Of a DNA stretch of 30,907 nt, positions 22,301-30,907 are shown piece by piece (positions within the stretch are counted from its first letter, which is position 1; every line of letters begins with the position of its first letter). Made by a program: the position numbers and the translations under genes. The notes under the pieces were generated by a model. It saw only the letters and a program-made list of their open reading frames with translations, made no database searches and was not told where the DNA came from. Source of the stretch: a virus; IMG/VR virus record IMGVR_UViG_3300009428_000039, positions 1 to 30,907 of that record. One strand, 5' to 3'.

Positions 22301-22484
22301 CGTCTAAGATGTAGTCGTTATTTAGTACGTCTTCTGAGACCATAGCAATAGCCTCTGCAGGCATAGTTCTGCCGTTATCTTCCCACTGTTGAAAAGCTAG
22401 AGTAGGATTGCCTTCATTTAATTTTACAAGTGCTTCCCATGCAGCTTGATCTGCACGGGTTATACATTTTATATTTTTACTCAT
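19377..22484 (-). CDS. Large protein downstream of the RNA polymerase gene, probable virion cargo
   Basis: This 1035-residue protein starts 9 bases after the giant polymerase gene and is surely co-transcribed with it. Most of it is predicted helical, with long charged stretches compatible with coiled coils in the first 250 residues and a central region (about 560-720) richer in Ser, Gly and Asn. Near the C-terminus a hydrophobic segment (L-E-A-G-V-M-I-A-A-L-L-L, about 915) is followed by an Asp/Pro-rich run (D-D-P-D-D-P-D-D). No enzyme motif is visible. In crAss-like phages the genes beside the virion RNA polymerase encode large proteins thought to be packaged and ejected with the DNA; that role is inferred from position. 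It ends with TAG. Confidence 0.8.
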   Translation of the reverse strand: MSKNIKCITRADQAAWEALVKLNEGNPTLAFQQWEDNGRTMPAEAIAMVSEDVLNNDYILDEVLEIDPVLIQKQSLISQTRALLDAKLQNLDKILEDHPHPRLQDGRDELAEVLNNIDINEADQTLVDFVSVAQRMTDTADTWLEQFESGEKIPTLAAIKRLEEYVASFSILKELTSDLVETQEHKDIIDTASTLVARHQNIRQSYLKMSRKLIAEQLKGNFNKVYALYEVKAELAFNKERKPFLAKKEVKAGRREFIANYMAQRNSEIKRQTEAYIQAMLLSTTDISTLASWIVNPKDLNHDLINVAVEALDKTDFEVWQTMSTVVDKSDELNSAFINAVGKRSNPKEQYEALLVPGTSRIISPIDDGFVTFRDTYKDQPAVWNLYQHLTSMIKEKDKMVYAGARLGYQLPFIEQGGLERMSDRGAFVAVREGIKDSVKLRQSDIELGILTDEQLNEQKREAAIQEISVNEAGQERMTIPLFYRNTTMEEKNMSYDVVTSMTLDYHNSLKFKAKAENAIFLEAIKDVIHEASIIQTTSFGRKMKVNKDTSEVHTMKGASNLERAITSIIEHRVYGIGTKGDPKLAKRLQSLGKATSFVTMSGNALSGAVNYLHGSTMSWIESAGTDSGFFGKSDRLRAAKQYDKDLKGIIGDMGAISPKSKTNLLMRHFNAFSESDAMGHKSFIQNNKAKRHMTGSALYAFNSSGEHIMNSVATLATLNNVKVIDANGNFLDADFKPTMDRSKAIGVPDAMEVVEGKLMFNAAVAKTEKTDGVGTSDVFKLSQRVRRVTRDLYGNYDSENKSELQRTATGGLLTQMRGWLVAGVQKRYKGAGTVGLFNKNEQFLKLGEEFTMDNLHRLNFNSEVNEFEEGQYITTLRFMRSVQMELKTLGLIAGSKENWNKMTDKQRGNIKKTVLEAGVMIAALLLSQGFEDDPDDPDDMSNIYAAYISRRIYSELFSFANPHEALRTFRSPAIAISTVEAGWNVAVQLYSPLEVYETGSNAGENRLITKVGKLVPVYKQFNTSIQDKYNFLKR

Positions 22485-22493
22485 TTTTTAATT

Positions 22494-25400
22494 TTAAATT
22501 GCGCAAAATAGTAACCTATCATCTGCATCATCTCTATTTAAACTATCATCAACATCTCGAGTAGCTAAATCTTTGTTATTAGTTAAGTTTTCTACTAGCT
22601 TCTGTAGGTATGTAGGCAAAGATACGTTATTTTCTTCAAATATGGAAGTATTACCGTCACCAATGTACTCCTTTATGTTATTAGCTTGTCCTGTTTTACC
22701 TAAAGTGTTTGTTCGTATGTATACAGGCTGCCCACTTGATGTCTTACCCATAAATTTAAACAACTGTTGCTTATACTTAGTAGGTGTACCGAGTGGGTCA
22801 AATTCTGTTGCAACTTTTCTTTTAATAAACGGTGCGTAACTTGTGTAATCATACCCATCTGTAAAAGCAAGGTTACTACCTGCGGTAGTAGATAGTATAA
22901 AGCCGTAGTCTTCACTAACCACATAACCACCATCTACTTGGTGTAGCATAGGAGTAATTTGATTTTTAGCTACTACAGGTACAAGCTTATTATCTGCGTA
23001 CATATGCTTAAAAATTTGATCCAGTTTATCGTTATCAAGTAACGCGTATGCATCTGTATACTCTCTATTTTTTACCTCAATGTCTTTGTGGAAATCAGTA
23101 GCTTCTAAGTATCTATTTGGAATGTGCTCTGAAAAGTCACCTATAGTCTTAGAAAAACCTGACTTATAAAAAACGTAAGCAATAAGATCTTCCCCTAATT
23201 TCTTAGTTTGAGGGTTACCTAGTAATTCATCCCAAGATGCAAACATAACTTCTTTAGTTTCAAGTACACTTTCATTATTAGGCATCATTATATTATCAGG
23301 AGCACCATCACGACCTACTCGAATATCAAGTGAGTCTAAAAATAAGTTATTAAGACTTAAGTCGTTTTTAGCAATTCTAACCCGTTGTGCAATTGATAAA
23401 GTATCTTCAGAGCCAAAAAGTAATTCACGTAACTCCATAGGTGTTCTGTCAAAAGCTGCTGTATCTGTAGCAGTCATTGCGTAGACTTCATTAAGAATAC
23501 CTTGAGCTAATTGCTCTACTCCGTCTTTTTGAATAAGTCCTCCGTTATCTGTCATACGTAGCATAGTCTCTACTACTGACAGTGAGGCTTCTGAGCTAGT
23601 TACAAATAATGGACTGAATCTATCAATAGAGGCTACTACAGAGTTTTCAAAATAACGACTAGTCATTGTAGCACCTTTACCTTTATTAAATTTCAATACT
23701 CCATTATTTAAAGAAATCCCTAATAAGTTTTCTTTATTAGAAATTGAGTCATTACTCAATGTATCTCGTAGTAAGTTCTCTGCCATCCGTGCACCTAATA
23801 GTGACTTAGTTGCTCCTTCTACATCTACTTTAGCTACTCTTAAAAGTTGGTTTAAATCCCCTGCCTTACCTTGCCATTCGAGGAACTGTTTAAGTACACC
23901 TAATTGGTCCAACTTGAAGTTGTCAGATTCCATATTTGGATTCTGTATGTTGTTTGATAATTGTGCTGATGTCACGTGGATATCAGACTTCTTATCTTTA
24001 CGCATTTGGTGGTGTTTAGCCTGGTCGTAAGTTTCATCCAGTCCTACAGGTAATCCCTGTTTGAATTGTTTCTCTGTAACTTGACCCATACCGTAATCAG
24101 CAAGTACTAATTCCAATGCAGATGGGAAACGCTTATTAATAGGGTCCCAAACCTTCTCACTAAATCTACCTTCCATACTTGCCTGCTTCGCCACAAGTGC
24201 CTTTAAGATAGGTTGACCTATAAATGCAGAAACCCACTCTCTATCAACACCTGCGCGAGTTAACATAAAGGTAGTACCTGCGGTAAAGTGATTAACATTG
24301 GCTCTTGATATAAACGGGTCTTTTGCAGCATCTACAATAGCATTCATGTAAGCACCTAGCGTACCAGCTATAGACTTACCATTTACATCTGTTTTTTCAG
24401 AAATAGTAGTAGCACCATTAAAGTTGTCGCTACGGTTACCTACACCTAAGTAATAATCCGTAAACACTAGGTTTGAACTAGTAGTCATGGCATGGTGCGC
24501 TCCATGATTTGCAATAGCACCTACTAATGACTTTGCATTATCAAAAGTAGACTTTACTTTTAACTGATTACTTCCAGTAAAAAACTCAAACGGTGCCATT
24601 TTCACAGTAGCTGGGAATAACTCTGCGGCTGTCTTCTCTAACCAAGGGTTATCTACAGGTGCCATTACATCAATGTAAGCTGATGGGTGTAGGATAAATT
24701 GACGAATAAGATCTAATCTTAAATTTTGTAACCCCTTTGTACTAGATTTACTAATATCATCTCTGTCATACTCTGCACGAACTACTTGTCCTTTAGCTTC
24801 AGAAAAGTATATGCTAGGCATAACAATAAACATTTTATCAATATCAAAATCAGATCCAGTTTTAGCCGTGACATCTGAAAACATTACAATTGTATCTCCC
24901 ATTTCTGCAGGAAGAATTCCAGCTATAACAAACGCGTCATTAGAAGAAGGCCCTTGATTTGGAATTCTATATGAAAATCCTTCTAGTACAGATGGATCCA
25001 TTAATTCTTTAATCTCTGCCGAAGTTAAATCTTTTACTTTTTCTTTATTAAATTTAGTTTGTAAAACATTATTACCTTTTAGTTCTAACATTTCTACCAA
25101 CTTAGCATAAGGTAACAATACTTGAGCAGGTTTAACTTGCCCTTCTTCAATATGCATTGCCTTAAGTCGCTCTGATGGGTTACCAAACCATATTATATTA
25201 TTTTTAACGTTATCATTAATTGATGCCTCTTTTCCAATGAACCCTAAATCTGTCATTTGAATGAACGCTCCACCTTGTTGCTTTAATTTAACTGTGTGTT
25301 TAGTAATTAAAGCTTGTAATTTATTAGCTACTTTGCCCCTAATTGGTAAAGAATCTAATGGTATATTGGAATTCAAAGCTTCCATGTGATTTTCAGATAT

Positions 25401-28400
25401 ATCACCTTTAAATTCTTTTTGAAGTAACTTATAAATTTCTTTCCTTCCTTCTGAATCTCTAGTAAATTGTTTAGTATCTGAGTTATACCCAACTGCTTTA
25501 TCAAAATCAACTAGTCCTCTATCTGAAAGCTCACCTACAACTTCGTGGTACATATCCTCTGCTTCTTTTCCTGTAACTTCGCCGTCAAAGTAACTTCCCT
25601 TTAATTTAACAGTTCCTAGTGCACTTTTACTAGTCTGTGACGCAAAAAGCGTAGGTCCAATTCCATGTGGAGTAAGATCTTGTTGCAGGAATAAGTTATT
25701 GTAACGAAGATCTACTGGATTTAATTTAATATCTACAGATTCAAGTAAACTCCCTTGTTCGTTTGTAATTTTACTAATACCAGACCCTCCTACTTTTTTT
25801 CCATCAAGTACAATTACGTGACCTACTCCTTCTCTTTCCATTGCAGCCATAAGTCCACCTAAAGCAGTCTCTGCCATAAAAGGTAACAAAACCGCTTCTG
25901 ATTGTTTATTATAGTGCAAGATCATTTCCCCATTAATAGTAGGTACTAACTCGGAGTGAACTGTTTTTAAAGGCTGTGCTAATAATTTAGTATTAGATAC
26001 TGAGATAGGTTTCCCGCTAATAGCCTCTTCGTAAGCAATGTCGTGTGCAGGAGTCCACTTTCCTAAACCTAGTAGTCTTTCTTTATACACATCTAATGTA
26101 ATCCACGCTTGTGCATCTGTTTGGTTAATTTTCAAGTAAGGTTTAAAAAGAGCCTTAACTTGCGCAGGCTCCATACCTGATATGTTACTTACTTCTGTAA
26201 TTGATTCTTCATTAAATACTACACTGCCATCTTCTTTAACAGCACCGAAGTACGAAGATGCTACATCCACATTTTCAATAGTAGCCGATGTATAGTGAGT
26301 AGGTACAACTGGTGCACCAAATGAATCATTGTATACTCTAAAATCAGTTCCCGAAGCAAATGCAGCCGGTACTCTTTTCATAAAGTCACCAAAGTGATTT
26401 AAGCTAGACCACGTAGTTCTCTTTGCTGGGTCTGAGTGATTAAGTTTATCTACTTCTTTTACTTTAAATAATGCAGGAGATCCTAAAAATAACTTAGTTT
26501 GTTCTATACTTCCTATAATAGAATTAAGTGTATAATCAGCTACAAGAGCCGTAAAATCTGTATTATCACCTTGAGTGTAATCTGCTATTACTGACGAGTC
26601 AATAAGGCGATTAGTGTAAGAGCCGTCTTCTTTTTTAGTAATCAACTGGTTACTTGTGGCTGTATCTAGTTCTTTTTTTACTAATTTATAAAAAGCACTT
26701 TTAACTTCCTTATTTAAGCCTAAGTTATTAGTAAAGTTTTCTGCATTTGTAGCTAAAATAGTACCATCTGGACTTTGTAAGCCGTGCTTTTGTAAGTCAA
26801 TACTAGGAAATAAAAAGCTATTAAAAACATTACCTTTTACTTTATCCTTTTTAACACCATGTGTACCTGTGCCTGCAGTAACAGGGTAATAGTGATAATA
26901 AATAGTCCACTCTGATTCAGGCTTAGATTCTAAGACAGACTCCGCAACTCTCATTGAGTTAAGTTCATCCGCTAGGTATCCTTTAAATACTCGCATAGCC
27001 TTGGGATTAGATGTAGACCATGAGTCTTTACCTGAAGTAGAAATAAGATTAGCTCTAGTAAACGGCATTCCACTTACGTATGTTTGTTGTCCTTTATCTG
27101 CTTCAGCTAGTCCAATAAAGAACCCTTTCATTTGCTTATTAAAATTATCCATGTAAGCATCTGACGGCTTTAAAGCGGCTGCTTTGTCACCTTTATCACC
27201 TTTAGTTTCTAAATTCTTAACGTTACCGTATAGAGTTAAAGAGAAATTAGCTCTAGCCATTTCTCCTGCTAGTCCAGGTTGCATTAATTCTTTTAAGAAA
27301 ATAGAATTCTGAGCGTAAGGGGAACGAGCCAGTAACTCTAAGTGATGTAAGTCACCTTGTTTAAATTGAGATACTGTTTTAGACGTCATATCGTTATCCT
27401 GATATGGCCAAATTTGGTTACCACCAGGTCCTAAGAATGAATTTTCACCTGATATTTTTTTAAAGTAAGCTTCAGAAGCTGCAAGTAAATTCTTAAATAA
27501 CTTATCTTCATTTTTAATGAAGTTACTTTTTTGAGATAATTCGCCTGTGTAATTAAATAAACCATCAGTACCTGTAATAAGCGGAGTCAATACGCTTTCT
27601 ACAAACGCCTCCAGTTCATTTACTTCCTTAGTTACTCCTGGAATATTAGGCAAGTTATTATCAATAATAAACTGAAGTGTATTAGGGTTTAAAGTAACCC
27701 CTAACGTAGTCATTAAGTTATTAAATTTTTGTTTAGTTTCTTCTGTTACTCCAGATGCTGCATCTAGGGAATCTACGTGGTTTATAAATGCTCCCCTTTT
27801 TTCAAAGAAGTCTGCTATTTTATTAGAATCGTAAATTAAAGTTGATCCTTCATATACACCAAATTTATGAGTAAATGCTGCAGCCCAATTATCCCTAATT
27901 ACAACGTCTTTTGTTCCAGTATTAGAGTTAGTAATAACTGAAGTCATAGTTTCGCCTGGTGTACCTTTTATTAGGTGATCTACATAACCTCCTTTTTGTC
28001 TAGAAAACGCTCCAAAAAATTGTGTTTGGATTGCACTTGGTAAAGACATTAACTTATCTGCAAGCCCAAATAACTCTGGTTTATATTTAGCCTGACTTTT
28101 AATTAAGTCTATCATTTTTAAAAACGCATCTTCTGCTACACCACCTTGGTAGTTACCTGTAACACCTGCAAGTAAGTTTTCTAAATCATTGTAAGTAGTA
28201 GCATAATCTACTAATTGAGGTAACCCTGTTAACTCACTTGATTTGTATTGCATAACTCCATCAACAAACTCAGTCTGCTGTGTCATTGCTATTATGAATT
28301 TTACTGATGCCGTTGCTTTTTCTTTACCTGAAACATTGTAAGACGAAGCTAACATTAATGTCCTGTCATCTACTTGAGACTCAGGATCCATATTTTCTTC

Positions 28401-30434
28401 GTTTATTTCCTGTTGTTTTCTTTCTAATCCAAGTGATTGTTGTATATAACTATCCATCTCTTGAAACCAAAAAGAATCAAGATTAGTAGTACCCTTAGTA
28501 AATAATTTACTAATGCGGGTTGCTACTTTTATATCTCCCAGTTTAGCTACTTCAACTAATCGTGCTCTAAGTCTTGGCTCAATATTTTTTAAGTTAACTG
28601 CTGTATTTTCAATATCTTCAAGCGTACTTATTTCAGGAAATGCAAGTGATACCAACTCTCTAGTAGTAGTTTGTACTTCATAAATATCCATTTTAGGTCG
28701 TACTTTATATGCAACGCCCCTAACTGTATCAGGCGTACTATTTTTATAAGTACCCGATTCAATATTTCTAAATAGTGCTTTTGTTGTTGATACGTTTACA
28801 AATACATTTTTTATCCAATTTGCAATTCTAGCAAAAAAGCCACGAATACCTGTAGAGGCATTGTATAAGCTATCTTGCATATAATCCGCAAACATATCAG
28901 CCATAACTTCTTCATAGTATAATGTAGTAGCTGCAGCTGTATCAATTCCAAACTGTACTTCTAAAGCAAATAGCTCTTTTTCTGTAGGGTTTGTAGCTGT
29001 CTTTTTTACATCTGCTACTAGTGCAGCCTGTTCTTTTTTAGACAATAAAGTTCTAAATACTGCGTGAAAACCTTCGTGATAAGCTGTCCCTGCTGGTGCA
29101 GATTGCATAAGTGAAATAATACCATTTTCAAACTGACCTACTACACCTCGTCCACCTGAAAGTAGTTTAATGTAATCTGGAGTTATGTCTACTGCAATTG
29201 CTTTAGGAAGCAAACTTAAAATATGTGCCGCTTCATCTTTAATATCTTCACTTTTTCGTTCTGATGTAGGTATAGATTTAAAAGCAGGCGGCAATGTATC
29301 AGAGTTATTTTCTTCTGTGCTTTCTGTTTCTGCAAACGCAAGTAATGCTGCTAAGTGGTCCTCATCTGATATAGAAGATACTTCTTCTTTACTAGGCGTA
29401 GCCTGCAGATCAATAGACCCTACTTCTGAGTAAACTGTAAAGAAGTTAGCTAAATCTTGGTATTTTGTATTAGGATGAATTCTATCTACAGCTACTCTTC
29501 CATTAGAGTCAATAGTAGATTTAAGATCCTGTATTAGTCCGGACACCCACTCGTAAAAAGCTTTAATAGCTGACTTAGTGTTTGTACCTGTAGTTAGGTC
29601 AATGTTACCTTTACCATACTCTGATATAGTATAGGCTAGTAATTCTTTATTTTTTGTAAGCTCACTTGCGTTTGCATAGTTAGCCTCAATATGATTAAAA
29701 ATATTAGCCATTACAGGATTAGACTTATCCTGATTAATCTGTGATATTAAATTATTAAATAAAGCTGGGTTAGTCTTTACAATTGCATCTATAAAAGGAT
29801 GTGAAAACTCGTGTATTACAGTTTCCGGAGTTAAACCTTCTTCTGAAAAAGTAATAGCTCCAGAAGCTGCATCATAATGTGCGGTAGTTTTACCTTCTTC
29901 ATTTTTAAACTCAGATACACCAGGTGTAAGAATAATTGTATAGTATTCTTTTGCACCAATAGCAATTGGTATAACCTTTGCCTTTGCAGCATTTCCTGAA
30001 TTAATCTTACGGGCAATGTCTGTTACTTTTTTAAAGTTCGCATCTGTCTTGGACCACTTAATAGGCTTATTAGGATCCTTCTTGTCTACTAAATTAAAGT
30101 CTTTATAAAGTTGCTTTGATTCTTTTTTGGCAATGTCGTTGTTAATAAAGTCAAACAGTTGTTTAGCTGTAGGTTCGTTTTTTTCACCTCTGTAGCTTGA
30201 GGATGGGATGAAATCGTTCCTATACATATGTGATTTATAGGCTATTGCAGCACCCCTAGTTACCCCAGGGTTGCTCATGATTTCATTCCATAATGGTGAA
30301 GGCACACCCTTGTTAGTTTCCCAGATAGGGTGACCTTGATTTTCGTACCACACAGACTCTGCTATAGTTCCCCCCAAAGTGGAAGCCATTTCTACAAACT
30401 CTGCTGTATTTTTATTTGGACAAAATGCGCTCAT
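22494..30434 (-). CDS. Giant virion RNA polymerase fused to two metallopeptidase-like domains (crAss-like)
   Basis: This 2646-residue protein has three supported domains. Two zincin motifs lie near the N-terminus: H-E-F-S-H (208-212), with E-L-L-A-Y as possible third ligand near 264, and H-E-G-F-H (453-457), followed by E-E-V-M-A-D near 508. The polymerase signature is Y-R-I-P-N-Q-G-P-S-S, then G-D-T-I-V-M, then G-S-D-F-D-I-D-K with DFDID at 1862-1866, the metal-binding loop of the second double-psi barrel. In phage phi14:2, a single-chain crAss-like RNAP (gp66) with the same DFDID motif is packaged, injected and transcribes early genes. This protein is several hundred residues longer. The peptidase domains may mature virion proteins or act on the host after entry. 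Confidence 0.9.
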   Translation of the reverse strand: MSAFCPNKNTAEFVEMASTLGGTIAESVWYENQGHPIWETNKGVPSPLWNEIMSNPGVTRGAAIAYKSHMYRNDFIPSSSYRGEKNEPTAKQLFDFINNDIAKKESKQLYKDFNLVDKKDPNKPIKWSKTDANFKKVTDIARKINSGNAAKAKVIPIAIGAKEYYTIILTPGVSEFKNEEGKTTAHYDAASGAITFSEEGLTPETVIHEFSHPFIDAIVKTNPALFNNLISQINQDKSNPVMANIFNHIEANYANASELTKNKELLAYTISEYGKGNIDLTTGTNTKSAIKAFYEWVSGLIQDLKSTIDSNGRVAVDRIHPNTKYQDLANFFTVYSEVGSIDLQATPSKEEVSSISDEDHLAALLAFAETESTEENNSDTLPPAFKSIPTSERKSEDIKDEAAHILSLLPKAIAVDITPDYIKLLSGGRGVVGQFENGIISLMQSAPAGTAYHEGFHAVFRTLLSKKEQAALVADVKKTATNPTEKELFALEVQFGIDTAAATTLYYEEVMADMFADYMQDSLYNASTGIRGFFARIANWIKNVFVNVSTTKALFRNIESGTYKNSTPDTVRGVAYKVRPKMDIYEVQTTTRELVSLAFPEISTLEDIENTAVNLKNIEPRLRARLVEVAKLGDIKVATRISKLFTKGTTNLDSFWFQEMDSYIQQSLGLERKQQEINEENMDPESQVDDRTLMLASSYNVSGKEKATASVKFIIAMTQQTEFVDGVMQYKSSELTGLPQLVDYATTYNDLENLLAGVTGNYQGGVAEDAFLKMIDLIKSQAKYKPELFGLADKLMSLPSAIQTQFFGAFSRQKGGYVDHLIKGTPGETMTSVITNSNTGTKDVVIRDNWAAAFTHKFGVYEGSTLIYDSNKIADFFEKRGAFINHVDSLDAASGVTEETKQKFNNLMTTLGVTLNPNTLQFIIDNNLPNIPGVTKEVNELEAFVESVLTPLITGTDGLFNYTGELSQKSNFIKNEDKLFKNLLAASEAYFKKISGENSFLGPGGNQIWPYQDNDMTSKTVSQFKQGDLHHLELLARSPYAQNSIFLKELMQPGLAGEMARANFSLTLYGNVKNLETKGDKGDKAAALKPSDAYMDNFNKQMKGFFIGLAEADKGQQTYVSGMPFTRANLISTSGKDSWSTSNPKAMRVFKGYLADELNSMRVAESVLESKPESEWTIYYHYYPVTAGTGTHGVKKDKVKGNVFNSFLFPSIDLQKHGLQSPDGTILATNAENFTNNLGLNKEVKSAFYKLVKKELDTATSNQLITKKEDGSYTNRLIDSSVIADYTQGDNTDFTALVADYTLNSIIGSIEQTKLFLGSPALFKVKEVDKLNHSDPAKRTTWSSLNHFGDFMKRVPAAFASGTDFRVYNDSFGAPVVPTHYTSATIENVDVASSYFGAVKEDGSVVFNEESITEVSNISGMEPAQVKALFKPYLKINQTDAQAWITLDVYKERLLGLGKWTPAHDIAYEEAISGKPISVSNTKLLAQPLKTVHSELVPTINGEMILHYNKQSEAVLLPFMAETALGGLMAAMEREGVGHVIVLDGKKVGGSGISKITNEQGSLLESVDIKLNPVDLRYNNLFLQQDLTPHGIGPTLFASQTSKSALGTVKLKGSYFDGEVTGKEAEDMYHEVVGELSDRGLVDFDKAVGYNSDTKQFTRDSEGRKEIYKLLQKEFKGDISENHMEALNSNIPLDSLPIRGKVANKLQALITKHTVKLKQQGGAFIQMTDLGFIGKEASINDNVKNNIIWFGNPSERLKAMHIEEGQVKPAQVLLPYAKLVEMLELKGNNVLQTKFNKEKVKDLTSAEIKELMDPSVLEGFSYRIPNQGPSSNDAFVIAGILPAEMGDTIVMFSDVTAKTGSDFDIDKMFIVMPSIYFSEAKGQVVRAEYDRDDISKSSTKGLQNLRLDLIRQFILHPSAYIDVMAPVDNPWLEKTAAELFPATVKMAPFEFFTGSNQLKVKSTFDNAKSLVGAIANHGAHHAMTTSSNLVFTDYYLGVGNRSDNFNGATTISEKTDVNGKSIAGTLGAYMNAIVDAAKDPFISRANVNHFTAGTTFMLTRAGVDREWVSAFIGQPILKALVAKQASMEGRFSEKVWDPINKRFPSALELVLADYGMGQVTEKQFKQGLPVGLDETYDQAKHHQMRKDKKSDIHVTSAQLSNNIQNPNMESDNFKLDQLGVLKQFLEWQGKAGDLNQLLRVAKVDVEGATKSLLGARMAENLLRDTLSNDSISNKENLLGISLNNGVLKFNKGKGATMTSRYFENSVVASIDRFSPLFVTSSEASLSVVETMLRMTDNGGLIQKDGVEQLAQGILNEVYAMTATDTAAFDRTPMELRELLFGSEDTLSIAQRVRIAKNDLSLNNLFLDSLDIRVGRDGAPDNIMMPNNESVLETKEVMFASWDELLGNPQTKKLGEDLIAYVFYKSGFSKTIGDFSEHIPNRYLEATDFHKDIEVKNREYTDAYALLDNDKLDQIFKHMYADNKLVPVVAKNQITPMLHQVDGGYVVSEDYGFILSTTAGSNLAFTDGYDYTSYAPFIKRKVATEFDPLGTPTKYKQQLFKFMGKTSSGQPVYIRTNTLGKTGQANNIKEYIGDGNTSIFEENNVSLPTYLQKLVENLTNNKDLATRDVDDSLNRDDADDRLLFCAI

Positions 30435-30449
30435 GAATTTTCGTTTTTA

Positions 30450-30457
30450 CAAAGATA
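30450..30457 (-). promoter_or_regulatory. Possible Bacteroidota -7 promoter element before the giant gene
   Basis: On the minus strand the short gap reads TATCTTTG, matching the Bacteroidota -7 consensus TAnnTTTG, 15 bases before the start codon. No TTTG-type -33 element lies at the expected 19-21 base distance, so this could be chance in AT-rich DNA. Confidence 0.25.
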
Positions 30458-30464
30458 CAAATAA

Positions 30465-30907
30465 TTAACAAGGATTCTCGTTAAATTCGCCTTCATTTGG
30501 TAAATTAGTTATTATCTCACTTCCTGTAGCCGATACAATTCCTGCTTGGAACATGTCAATCGTAGTTTTAATGGTATTAGATTTAGATGATATAGATTGC
30601 GTTTCACTACTTTGTTGTGTTGGTTGTTCTAATGCAGTTGTTTTAGCAAGAGGACCTAATAACCACTCAGCAGTTGATGCATTAGTTTTACCTGATCTAC
30701 GAGCTTTTACAAATCTTTTTATCTGAGCTACATCAATCATATCATAGCCATAATTCTTACTTAAATTTACAACTAAATTTTCTATTCCTTTTTGTTCATC
30801 TTTTGCCCTTATAGCTTGTTCTATTTTAGCAGATAACATTTTTTTCTCATACTCTATGTACTTAGCATATTCTTCATATGTTTCTGGAATAAACTCATTC
30901 TTATTAC
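30465..30907 (-). CDS. Hypothetical protein, 5' end outside the window
   Basis: The leftward frame is open from the right window edge through ATG at 30839 to TAA at 30465. The 22 codons before that ATG (N-K-N-E-F-I-P-E-T-Y-E-E-Y) continue without a stop, so the start lies beyond the window. At least 146 residues are visible: a charged helical part (A-I-R-A-K-D-E-Q-K-G), a basic patch (F-V-K-A-R-R-S-G-K), then a Ser/Thr/Gln-rich linker and an acidic end. It is 30 bases upstream of the giant polymerase gene in the same direction, so it is probably another virion or ejection protein. The family is not recognised. Confidence 0.7.
   Translation of the reverse strand, partial: NKNEFIPETYEEYAKYIEYEKKMLSAKIEQAIRAKDEQKGIENLVVNLSKNYGYDMIDVAQIKRFVKARRSGKTNASTAEWLLGPLAKTTALEQPTQQSSETQSISSKSNTIKTTIDMFQAGIVSATGSEIITNLPNEGEFNENPC

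Noticed and set aside
22494-30434. TAG stop reassignment, as in some crAss-like phages
   Set aside because: Long frames contain no internal TAG, and TAG ends several genes (for example those ending at 11270 and 19377) at sensible places.

Overview
The window looks like part of the genome of a crAss-like bacteriophage (order Crassvirales) infecting a Bacteroidota host, perhaps a flavobacterium. The main evidence is a 2646-residue leftward protein carrying the G-S-D-F-D-I-D catalytic signature of the crAss-like virion RNA polymerase. It sits opposite a rightward replication module with a family A DNA polymerase. Bacteroidota are suggested by AT-rich DNA, starts preceded by A/T-rich stretches instead of Shine-Dalgarno sequences, and a tmRNA reading frame opening with G-N-E-N-N, close to the GENNYALAA tag of Bacteroidota as I recall it. 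TAG and TAA both act as ordinary stops.

Layout. (1) 1-2904, rightward: small accessory and lysis genes. These include a secreted polybasic peptide, an HExxH mini-protein, small zinc-ribbon proteins, an Amidase_3 endolysin and several unknowns. A 57-nt tRNA-like element missing exactly its anticodon arm lies at 234-290. (2) 2905-4013: 1.1 kb without genes. It holds a complete phage tmRNA (3042-3404) with an unusually long 39-codon tag, a terminator-like hairpin, and about 500 nt of densely structured RNA of unknown family. (3) 4014-19234, rightward: small ORFs, then the replication and nucleotide module. In order: Pol A, a dNTP-pyrophosphohydrolase-like protein, a possible helicase loader, DnaB-like helicase, RecA-like (Sak4-type) ATPase, an acidic protein, SSB-like protein, Toprim primase, RusA-like resolvase, T4-type lysozyme, FEN-type 5'-3' exonuclease, two unknowns, ribonucleotide reductase large subunit, DEDDh exonuclease and more unknowns. 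(4) 19235-19376: strand switch with a two-way terminator. (5) 19377-30907, leftward: a 1035-residue protein, the giant protease-polymerase fusion and a partial upstream gene, probably virion cargo.

Pol A, the RecA-like ATPase and the SSB-like protein each follow a folded RNA leader. One has the geometry of a terminator/antiterminator switch, one a perfect interleaved pseudoknot, and one two hairpins plus a compact pseudoknot. Parts of their sequence are shared, which suggests coordinated RNA-level control. The least described parts are the tmRNA with its long tag, the adjacent structured RNA, the tRNA-like elements and these leaders. All structures were folded by eye and all family calls rest on motifs; no search was run.
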